DNA from: Phycisphaerae bacterium
GTDB lineage: Bacteria; Planctomycetota; Phycisphaerae; UBA1845; UTPLA1
Length of the DNA stretch: 13,282 bases
NCBI GenBank assembly: GCA_016935885.1
Contig: JAFGQA010000082.1
Span: forward strand, 1 to 13,282
Reading direction: 5' to 3'
Below, piece after piece: positions 1-5,831 of the stretch. Each line of letters begins with the position of its first letter. The first letter of the stretch is position 1. The notes beneath the pieces are model-generated. The model was not told the DNA's origin and made no database searches. It worked only from the letters and a program-made list of their open reading frames with translations. The position numbers and the translations under genes were made by a program.

Positions 1-344
1 AACGCCCGTATTCTCAACCACTTACGCGACTTTTCATCCGCTGGAGTTTTCGCCGTTTTTCGTTTGCATTCTTGCTGTGCAGTGACGCCAGCCATGCGCG
101 CGCAGCAAGAATGCAGAAGGCCAACGTGAGCGCGCACCCGGAATGCAAAAAGCCAAGCACGAATGCAAAAAGCGTGGAGACATACCCCCCACGGATCGAC
201 CCTTGAAACGGGCGAAAGAGGCGCGAGCGAAGCCGCTTTGAGCGCCCCTCAAAGGCCGTTCAAGGCCGGGTCGTCACTGCCGGCCGCTGGCCTCCCCGGA
301 ATACTCCGGGACGCCGCCGTCGGCAAACATCCGCCCGGTTGGAG
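1..344. other. Gene-free, repeat-bearing stretch at the left edge
   Basis: No convincing gene is seen here. One plus-strand frame is open from base 1 to about 129 and could be the tail of a gene entering from the left, but nothing in it is recognisable. The stretch holds a 13-bp inverted repeat and three GAATGCA-type direct repeats (separate entry). It also holds a small palindrome at 295-310, with arms CCCGGA and TCCGGG around a 4-base loop. The short overlapping frames are rich in Arg, Pro and Ala, as expected of GC-rich non-coding DNA. Confidence 0.5.
65..173. repeat. 13-bp inverted repeat followed by three short direct repeats
   Basis: TGCATTCTTGCTG (65-77) is exactly complementary to CAGCAAGAATGCA (103-115), with 25 bases between the arms. 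The right arm overlaps the first of three direct repeats. These begin GAATGCA at 109, 141 and 161; the last two share GAATGCAAAAAGC, and the first is a diverged form. This resembles a small decayed repeat cluster. No function is implied. Confidence 0.6.
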
Positions 345-827
345 GCAGAAGCTGATAGAGGCGATCACGATTGCGCAACGGTCGGCGCTGGGGATCACCG
401 TCCGCGACGCCGAACCGACCCCCGCCGCCACGCCGACCCCACGAAGCGGGCCACCAACCCCGCCTGTGGCGGGCGGCCGATGGTCACGGTCGATTTCTCC
501 AAGCGTCTGCGGCACACGCTGCGGTACTGCGACGAGACCACCCCGACCCGCCGCGCCCGGCCCCGCGGGGTGATGGGCGCGGAGGTCTGGGTCAGGCTCA
601 GCGAGCCAGGCAGACTCAGCCCCAGCAAGCCGGGCTGACTTCAGCCCGCCCCCCCGGACGATCCGGCAAGCTACCGCTTCCTGCTATTGAGCACCCGGAC
701 GCGAGCTGTGGCAAGATTTTCCGGGTCGGATGGTGGCGAAACCGCGCACTATTCGTTAAGCTGGCTCAGCACACGGGGCCAGGCCGGCCCGTGGAGTGAA
801 ACCGTCAGCGCGACGATTGGGGCGTAG
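345..827 (+). pseudogene. C-terminal remnant of a planctomycete-type multi-copy small protein family
   Basis: Read across two frames, this is the C-terminal part of a small uncharacterised family that I recall as abundant in planctomycete genomes; that recall is memory and was not searched. The first segment reads RSALGITVRDAEPTP in the frame of base 163. About position 478 the reading moves to the frame of base 339, giving MVTVDFSKRLRHTLRY and then RPRGVMGAEVWVRLSE. An in-frame TGA at 636-638 interrupts it. The same frame then continues through SYRFLLLSTRTRAV, GGETAHYSLSWLSTRGQ and GPWSETVSATIGA to TAG at 825-827. The damage is thus one frameshift, one stop and a missing 5' end. The last about 60 residues resemble a fibronectin-III-like strand pattern (inference). 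The missing N-terminal half has a counterpart at 3434-3790. Confidence 0.7.
631..648. repeat. Palindrome that supplies the premature stop in the remnant
   Basis: Arms CGGGCTGA (631-638) and TCAGCCCG (641-648) are perfectly complementary around a 2-base centre. The TGA that interrupts the reading frame at 636-638 is part of the left arm. The protein frame is otherwise preserved on both sides, so a short palindromic insertion is a likely cause of the stop (inference). Confidence 0.6.
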
Positions 828-1044
828 AAGCGATCGGCGTTCAGCCGTTAGGCAGGGCGAACGGATGGGCGAGTGTCCAATATCCTGTTATAGGGCTGTC
901 CCGGCGCTTCGCCCCGCGGCGCACCAAAGGCGGAAACAGCAGGAACATCGTCCCGTGCAGCCGCCGCCAGGCTCTGGCTTTGGGGCCATCGCTAGGCTTG
1001 AGGAGGTTTCACGCCTTGCATGGCTACGCGAGACAGTTCTTGAC

Positions 1045-1053
1045 TGCTATAAT
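1045..1053 (+). promoter_or_regulatory. Extended -10 promoter for the three-gene module
   Basis: TGCTATAAT is a perfect extended -10 element (TG, one base, TATAAT). No good -35 hexamer lies 16-18 bp upstream, which fits extended -10 promoters. Transcription would begin near 1060 and give a leader of about 45 bases before the ATG at 1106. The preceding 828-1044 has no recognisable gene. Confidence 0.55.
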
Positions 1054-1062
1054 GTGATGTTA

Positions 1063-1074
1063 GTGGCATGCCAC
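1063..1074. promoter_or_regulatory. Perfect 12-bp palindrome at the predicted transcription start; possible operator
   Basis: GTGGCATGCCAC is a perfect dyad lying 9 bases after the -10 box, covering roughly +3 to +14. Its placement is where a repressor could block the promoter. It could also be a small hairpin in the leader RNA. Only the palindrome and its position are seen; the role is inference. Confidence 0.35.
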
Positions 1075-1105
1075 GACGTGAAAGTGAGAACGCGGAACCG
1101 ACATC

Positions 1106-1840
1106 ATGGAAACGGAACTGAAATCACGATTGTTCTCGAAATTCGATCCCGCCGAGAAGGATAACGATCTGTTCGGCAAGCACTTGCGTAAGGCATTGGA
1201 CCTTGTCCCGGGGCAGATGGTTGCGTGCATCGACGCATTGGCAGACTTACGGCTTGCTCGAATCGAACCGGAGAAAGATCGACTCCTTGACTCCCTTGAG
1301 AGAGAAACGCGCCTACCTCAGACGGAGTTGGCACAAGTGATCGCGGTCACGCGGTTCTTCCTAGATAGGATGCTAAGGGACGAATACAAACACGATACGT
1401 CGGAACAATGGGCCGATGACTTGGTGACGCTGCGTCAGATTGAGGAGAGTACGCGCCCACTCTTTGTCAGCATGGTAGACCGCATCCGAAGCGATGTTCT
1501 CCCTAAGGTCGAGTCGGCGATTCGGCGCCGAGCATATGGCGAGGGCGTTCTTCCCGGTCTGAAGACTTGCGGCACTACGGTCGAGATGAGAGCTGTTCAG
1601 AAAGGCCGTTACCGATGGGGGACGGCCATAAAGGAATACGAGCCCAGGATTCTGGATGTGGCTGGAGTCGTTTCGGTGCATATCGGGTTAAATGAGGGAA
1701 CACCACGAGATTTCTATTTCCAGATGAGCGAGGACGACCTGCAGTTGCTGATCCGTGAATTGGAGGCGGCCAGGAAAGATCTGTGGGCACTCAGCGAGTT
1801 TGTCTCGACGCGGAGGCAGTCTGGGGATGTTAAGCCATGA
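1106..1840 (+). CDS. Uncharacterised protein, first gene of a three-gene overlapping operon
   Basis: Predicted soluble protein of 244 residues with no signal peptide or membrane segment. Residues 1-145 look almost wholly helical, with charged amphipathic stretches around LERETRLPQTEL and DLVTLRQIEEST. A central segment contains KTCGTTVEMRAV. Residues 186-230 form a strand-strand-helix pattern: VVSVHIGL, then RDFYFQMSEDDLQLLI, then a long helix with RELEAARKDLWAL. Helices followed by this ending loosely recall the COMM domain of eukaryotic COMMD proteins; that is only an impression of pattern. The ATG at 1106 lies about 50 bases after an extended -10 box and has only a weak ribosome-binding site. 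The stop overlaps the next start as ATGA. Base composition is less GC-rich than the flanking genes, suggesting horizontal acquisition. No function can be assigned. Confidence 0.75.
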   Translation: METELKSRLFSKFDPAEKDNDLFGKHLRKALDLVPGQMVACIDALADLRLARIEPEKDRLLDSLERETRLPQTELAQVIAVTRFFLDRMLRDEYKHDTSEQWADDLVTLRQIEESTRPLFVSMVDRIRSDVLPKVESAIRRRAYGEGVLPGLKTCGTTVEMRAVQKGRYRWGTAIKEYEPRILDVAGVVSVHIGLNEGTPRDFYFQMSEDDLQLLIRELEAARKDLWALSEFVSTRRQSGDVKP

Positions 1841-2586
1841 CTGACCAGAGGCAAGATCCTAACGAACTTCGACCGTGGCCGCGGTATCAAGTACTGGCGG
1901 TCGTGGGAGTTTATGATACATGGACGCGACAGTTTGTGCAAGCTGCAGCAAACCATTATATGCCGCAAATCGGAGGTTTGGGCGAGCCCACCAAACTGCG
2001 AGATCGATTGGTTTGGCTTCCTGAATCCGAAGAGGGAGAACCGATTGCAGATGTACCGGCGTCGGAGGAGAAGTTGCGGTCAAATGAGATTCTAAAGTAT
2101 GAGAGTCTTGCGGCGTGGAGACTGACCGAGACTGCCCGTCCGACAAGAGAGGAACATTCGCTCACGTTGCCCCCGGCGCTCGCGGCCGTTGCTCAAGCGG
2201 TCCGGGACTCGCACAGCATCGTGGAGCGCGAGGCCGAGTGGGATGAAGAACAAGCGGAAGTGCTAACCTGTAGCGAAGACACGTGGCGACACGCCATGGA
2301 GATACTGGTTTTGCACGCGAAGACGGTCTGGTACGAGCGGGGGGTCGTAGTCAACGTACCCACAATCTCAGCAGGACCTGAGGGGAGCGTCGACCTGTAT
2401 TGGACAGCCGAGCCGTATGGCCTGCTATTGAACGTTCCGGCCGACGCCGATGAGTCCCCGTCCTACTACGGCGATGATCGAGAGAACCCGGACACGAACA
2501 GGACGTCTGGAAAGTTGAAACCAGGCGCGGTTGTCGATCCGGGAGTATTGATGTGGTTGGTACACATGTCCCCAACGCAAGCGTAA
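1837..2586 (+). CDS. Uncharacterised protein with a conserved-looking C-terminal domain, second gene of the operon
   Basis: Predicted soluble protein of 249 residues. The first about 60 residues carry RPWPRYQVLAVVGVYDTW. An acidic linker follows (residues 62-82), then a helical stretch including ALAAVAQAVRDSHSIVEREA (113-132). The C-terminal domain (about 148-230) is distinctive: a helix RHAMEILVLHAKTVWYERGV, then ISAGPEGSVDLYW (178-189), LLLNVPAD (196-203) and SYYGDDR (209-215). I recall this GP-GS-DL-W, N-PAD, YYGDD combination from unnamed proteins scattered across bacteria, with no known activity. ATG at 1837 overlaps the stop of the upstream gene by four bases (ATGA), and its own TAA overlaps the next ATG by one base. 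Translational coupling of all three genes is therefore likely. Codon usage is less GC-rich than in the flanking core genes. Confidence 0.75.
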   Translation: MTDQRQDPNELRPWPRYQVLAVVGVYDTWTRQFVQAAANHYMPQIGGLGEPTKLRDRLVWLPESEEGEPIADVPASEEKLRSNEILKYESLAAWRLTETARPTREEHSLTLPPALAAVAQAVRDSHSIVEREAEWDEEQAEVLTCSEDTWRHAMEILVLHAKTVWYERGVVVNVPTISAGPEGSVDLYWTAEPYGLLLNVPADADESPSYYGDDRENPDTNRTSGKLKPGAVVDPGVLMWLVHMSPTQA

Positions 2587-3014
2587 TGTGGCCGGTTGAG
2601 CACATTCCGGATTCCGATCGATTGTTCATGCGCGTCCACCGCAACGATATCAAGGATGGCAGACCCGCAGTGGGGGTCTTCCGAAACCGAGGTGAAGGTG
2701 TGGACGCTGGCATGTCAACCGATTGGAGCAGGTATGCGACGCCCGAGGAAACGAAGGGCCGAGCCCCCGCCCCTGCGAAAAACGCGGTGATCGAGATGGT
2801 CGTCGGGGATGTGCGTAGAATCCCTGAACAAGTAGTCGAACACGCCCCGGACCCGGAGAGAGGAAACCGTGCTCATACGAATGTCAAGGGGCCGAAAAAA
2901 GCGAATTTCGCTGGAACTCAGGTACGGTACAAGTTCTTGAGCATTTGGCGATGGGCAATAGAACTTGAGCCGACGGACGGACCCCCAGTTACAGAAAGCG
3001 GTGGGCCAACGTGA
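2586..3014 (+). CDS. Uncharacterised protein, third gene of the operon
   Basis: Predicted protein of 142 residues from ATG 2586. An in-frame GTG at 2553 would add 11 residues, but the ATG is preferred because it forms a TAATG overlap with the stop of the preceding gene. Visible features are IPDSDRLFMRVHRNDI (7-22), PAVGVFRNRGEG (27-38), GMSTDWSRYATPEET (42-56), AVIEMVVGDVRRIP (67-80), a hydrophilic GNRAHTNVKG (93-102) and a basic-aromatic end, QVRYKFLSIWRW (112-123). MSTDW-Y-TPEE followed by NRAHT-V-G appears, from memory, in small unnamed bacterial proteins. The polar and charged conserved residues (His, Arg, Asp, Thr) could suggest an enzyme or a nucleotide- or RNA-binding protein, but that is speculation. 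There is no signal peptide and no membrane segment. Confidence 0.72.
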   Translation: MWPVEHIPDSDRLFMRVHRNDIKDGRPAVGVFRNRGEGVDAGMSTDWSRYATPEETKGRAPAPAKNAVIEMVVGDVRRIPEQVVEHAPDPERGNRAHTNVKGPKKANFAGTQVRYKFLSIWRWAIELEPTDGPPVTESGGPT

Positions 3015-3194
3015 TTCGGGAGGCCTCGCCGTTCAGGAGCTTTCTATGTTGCTCGGTGGGAGCTTGCCACGGGCGCCCGCCGTGCCGCTTGTGGATGGTG
3101 GTGGAGCGCCTCATCTTTCAAGCCGGACCCGGGGGCGCGGTGCCGTCATCTTTGCCTCAATGCCGCATCCGCTCCACGGCCCCCCTCTGCTAAA

Positions 3195-3222
3195 GGCTGA
3201 CGGCTGACAACTGAGGACTGAC
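3195..3222. repeat. Four tandem CTGA-centred heptamers
   Basis: Exactly phased units GGCTGAC, GGCTGAC, AACTGAG and GACTGAC follow each other without gaps (consensus two purines, CTGA, then C or G). They lie between the end of the three-gene module and a strong hairpin. Similar CTGAC heptamers are, from memory, widespread in the intergenic DNA of some bacteria. The gap 3015-3194 before them holds no recognisable gene. Confidence 0.65.
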
Positions 3223-3274
3223 AACGCTCCCCTTTGCCCCCCCGCCGACTCCCGAAAAAACTGCAAGGAAATCC

Positions 3275-3326
3275 CCGGGCGAGTGCCACACAGTGTGGCA
3301 CTCTGCCCGGATTCGCCGCCGAATCC
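3275..3326. repeat. Strong 16-bp hairpin followed by a second 7-bp hairpin
   Basis: CCGGGC (3275-3280) plus GAGTGCCACA (3281-3290) pairs with TGTGGCACTC (3294-3303) plus GCCCGG (3305-3310). This leaves a 3-base loop and one unpaired T at 3304. It is directly joined to a second hairpin with arms GGATTCG (3309-3315) and CGAATCC (3320-3326). There is no U-tract, so it is not a classical terminator. A REP-like mobile palindrome or an RNA-stabilising element is more likely. It sits about 110 bases upstream of a decayed gene start. Confidence 0.65.
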
Positions 3327-3329
3327 GCG

Positions 3330-3359
3330 TTGACACCATCCCCTCCATCGCGGCAAAAT
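3330..3359 (+). promoter_or_regulatory. Possible sigma-70 promoter of the decayed gene at 3434
   Basis: TTGACA at 3330-3335 is a perfect -35 hexamer. CAAAAT at 3354-3359 matches the -10 consensus at four of six positions after an 18-bp spacer. A strong ribosome-binding site (AAGGAGG, about 3418-3424) precedes the ATG at 3434. Together they suggest that the remnant once was an expressed gene. Confidence 0.4.
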
Positions 3360-3433
3360 GCCCTCCATAGGCATCACGGAGCCAAACGGGCAAAAACCAA
3401 CGGGCAACCCACAACATAAGGAGGTTCCATCCG

Positions 3434-3790
3434 ATGGCCGACTACATCCCCAGCGCGGATGCCGCGTTTAACACGTGGCTGGACAACTTCGTCACCTACG
3501 CCGGCGCGAACTTTGCCGACCTCGGCCTGCAACAGACCGACGTCGACCCGGTCGTCGCCGCGCGGGGCAATGCTGGAACGAGAATCCCTTCTCGTTCCCA
3601 CTCCTGACGGAAACCCCTTCCCGTGGATTCGTGGTAAAGTGCCGAGAAGGGAGTCACGGTACAGCTTGTTTGTCGCCCATGTCACCGCGCAGCAGGCCGC
3701 CAAGAGCGCCACCCAGCAGAAGAACACCGACCGCACCGCCGCCGTCTCCCTCGTCCGCGCCCTGTGCGCAATGGGCCCAGAATCGCCCCT
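3434..3790 (+). pseudogene. N-terminal remnant of the planctomycete-type small protein family, interrupted by a palindromic insertion
   Basis: The reading frame starts well: AAGGAGG about ten bases before ATG 3434, then MADYIPSADAAFNTWLDNFV and NFADLGLQQTDVDPVVAARG, typical as I remember it of the start of this family. After about 47 codons the frame enters an inserted palindromic stretch and stops at TGA 3605-3607. The family sequence resumes in another frame after about 3659 with VAHVTAQQAAKSATQQ and TDRTAAVSLVRAL, and fades near 3770-3790. It breaks off close to where the C-terminal remnant at 345 begins, so the two remnants together would cover about one full protein. The stretch 3791-3963 after it holds no recognisable gene. 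Function of the family is unknown. Confidence 0.7.
3575..3659. mobile_element. About 85-bp palindromic mini-element inserted in the remnant gene
   Basis: It begins with a perfect 10-bp hairpin: GGAACGAGAA (3575-3584), 4-base loop, TTCTCGTTCC (3589-3598). An inner inverted repeat links CCCTTCTCG (3586-3594) with CGAGAAGGG (3643-3651). The protein family reads in one frame before it and in another after it, consistent with an insertion of about 85 bases. The right edge is inferred from where the protein similarity resumes and may be off by several bases. It encodes nothing itself, as expected of a REP-like or MITE-like element. Confidence 0.55.
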
Positions 3791-3963
3791 CAGGCCCCCA
3801 AACACGCTGTGTGTCCAGCTCTTCCGACCCATCAGATCGCTACGCTCTGCTCATTGCGTGCCAACGGGGCGGTTGCCTGGTTACCCACAGCATCCCGTGG
3901 CTTGAAGGCCGGTTCCCTTGCGCAACGCCAACGGTCCTCGCTCATGTTTGGGGCAGTGCGACG

Positions 3964-4440
<477 letters not shown>

Positions 4441-4467
4441 GATCTTCTCCGTCATGCATGGGGCTAT

Positions 4468-4574
4468 CTAACAGCCCGTGGTAAAAGGGAAAACAGCGGT
4501 TCGGAAACGCCGTTCCTGACAGTGAAAACCACCGGCTTTGGCGCCGGTGCCACAGTTTTGCCACGGGCTGCTAA
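4468..4574. mobile_element. MITE-like element with 19-bp terminal inverted repeats
   Basis: The left end CTAACAGCCCGTGGTAAAA (4468-4486) matches the reverse complement of the right end TTTTGCCACGGGCTGCTAA (4556-4574) at 16 of 19 positions. The interior carries a hairpin with arms CACCGGC (4530-4536) and GCCGGTG (4543-4549) around TTTGGC. The whole is 107 bp and non-coding, directly upstream of the response regulator, so it may carry or separate that gene's promoter. No transposase that would move it is seen nearby. Confidence 0.6.
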
Positions 4575-4665
4575 GGCCGCTCCGAAGACATCCAGTCGTC
4601 CAGATGGTAGCCGCCATTCCGCGCCGAGCCAACTACCCCACCATCCCGCCCGTGTCGTCGAGTCC

Positions 4666-4800
4666 GCGACACTTCCGGCGGCATTCGATTCCGGGTGCCA
4701 CCGGCGGCTTGTCCGCCCGTTTGGTGTCTCTGGCGGACGCATGGGGCATACGCACTGGCAGGCAAGCTGCCAGTGGCGCCCGCCTAAACTGTCATGGACC
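4666..4800 (+). repeat. Two-hairpin dispersed repeat, copy A
   Basis: About 135 bp that align over nearly full length with the reverse complement of 11095-11226. Hairpin 1 has arms ACCGGCGG (4700-4707) and CCGCCCGT (4713-4720), with one mismatch and the loop CTTGT. Hairpin 2 has perfect arms CACTGGCAG (4753-4761) and CTGCCAGTG (4767-4775). The linker between the hairpins contains GCATGGGGCATAC, identical in both copies. It is a bipartite REP/BIME-like element in the gap between the ROK kinase end and the response regulator. Confidence 0.75.
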
Positions 4801-4809
4801 CCGTGTCGT

Positions 4810-4829
4810 CACGGGCTTTGGCGCCCGTG
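4810..4829. repeat. GC-rich hairpin just downstream of the ROK kinase gene
   Basis: Arms CACGGGC (4810-4816) and GCCCGTG (4823-4829) enclose TTTGGC. It lies 25 bases past the stop codon of the leftward ROK gene, so it would form at the 3' end of that operon's mRNA. No U-tract follows, so it is either a RNA-end stabiliser or a dispersed palindrome. The same core occurs at 7975-7993 inside trmD. Confidence 0.5.
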
Positions 4830-4853
4830 TCACGGAGGATCCGGGACACGCCC

Positions 4854-5828
4854 TCAATCGCCTTGAAAGACGCCCAACGCCGCACCGATGAAGCCCGCGC
4901 TATTGCCCAATTCGGCGATTCGTATCTCCGGGGGCTCCCCCAGCATCTCCGACGACATCTCCGCCATCGCCGCGACCACCGGCTCGCGCAACCGCTCCCC
5001 CGCGCCGCTCATCCCGCCAGCCAGGACAACCCGATCAGGGTCCAGGGCGCAGTGGATGTTGATGCACCCCACCGCCAAGTACCTGCACGTCTCCATCCAG
5101 ACCCGCTGCGCCAGCGCGTCTCCCGCCGCGGCCGCGGCCGCCACGTGCCGGGCCTCGATCTTTTCACCGCGGTCCAGAATCTCCCGCAGACCAGACGCCT
5201 CGCCGGACGCGATCGCCTCTTCCGCCCGCGCCGCCGTGGCCGTCGCCGACGCGTACGCTTCCAGGCAGCCCAACTGGCCGCACTTGCACCGCCGGCCCTG
5301 GACGTGGACGATCATGTGACCCAGCTCGCCCGCATTCTCGCCTGCACCGTGCCACAGTTTGCCGTCGAGAACGATGCCCCCGCCGATCCCCGTGCCCAAG
5401 GTCAGCATCACCACGTTGCGGGCGCCGCGTCCCGCTCCGCACAGGTACTCGCCGAGCACCGCGCTGTTGGCGTCGTTATCGAGCACCACGTGAAGACCGG
5501 TCGCCGAACAGAGCCTCGCCACGACCGGCACGTTCCGCCATCCGTCCAGATTCGGCGGGGCGATCACCATCCCTCGACGACGGCTCAGCGTCCCCGGCAT
5601 CCCCAGGCCGACCGCCTCAACCTCCAACGACCTCGCGGCAGCGCTTTGCTGGAACCGACCGATCAGGTCCACGATGCGCCCGGTGACATGATCGACGCCA
5701 CCGTGGTCCTCCGTAGCGATCGATGCCTTCTCGATCACGTGCCCATCCGACATCACCAGGCCACCCTTGATGCGCGTACCGCCGACGTCAATGCCGATCG
5801 CCACGGATTTCGAACGATCGCTCATCAT
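4854..5828 (-). CDS. ROK-family sugar kinase (glucokinase-like)
   Basis: A cytosolic kinase of 324 residues that probably phosphorylates glucose or a related hexose with ATP. The first phosphate-binding loop is IDVGGTRIKGGL (13-24), followed by GLGMPG (74-79). The catalytic Asp is D119 in LDNDANSAVLGE, and the second ATP loop is LGTGIGGG (144-151). The ROK zinc site is complete: H171 in GELGH plus CKCGQLGC (C181, C183, C188). A C-terminal VVLAGGMSG supports adenine binding. There is no N-terminal helix-turn-helix, so this is a kinase and not a ROK repressor. ATG 5828 lies three bases after the TatD stop; a second ATG directly follows it and either could be used. It is the last gene of the leftward cluster. 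The sugar specificity cannot be read from the sequence. Confidence 0.93.
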   Translation of the reverse strand: MMSDRSKSVAIGIDVGGTRIKGGLVMSDGHVIEKASIATEDHGGVDHVTGRIVDLIGRFQQSAAARSLEVEAVGLGMPGTLSRRRGMVIAPPNLDGWRNVPVVARLCSATGLHVVLDNDANSAVLGEYLCGAGRGARNVVMLTLGTGIGGGIVLDGKLWHGAGENAGELGHMIVHVQGRRCKCGQLGCLEAYASATATAARAEEAIASGEASGLREILDRGEKIEARHVAAAAAAGDALAQRVWMETCRYLAVGCINIHCALDPDRVVLAGGMSGAGERLREPVVAAMAEMSSEMLGEPPEIRIAELGNSAGFIGAALGVFQGD

Positions 5829-5831
5829 GGC

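Noticed and set aside
109..173. CRISPR-like direct repeats
   Set aside because: Only three short imperfect units at unequal spacing, with no cas genes in the window.
1001..1043. A possible seven-codon leader peptide (ATG 1020 to TGA 1041) after GAGGAGG
   Set aside because: It lies upstream of the predicted transcription start of the module, is too short to judge, and contains no regulatory codon run.
2965..3207. An 80-codon plus-strand frame after the third gene of the module
   Set aside because: It overlaps the end of the third gene and runs into the heptamer repeat. There is no ribosome-binding site and no family-like motif.
4810..4829. Rho-independent terminator of the leftward cluster
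   Set aside because: The hairpin is strong, but no U-tract follows in the direction of transcription. It is listed as a repeat instead.
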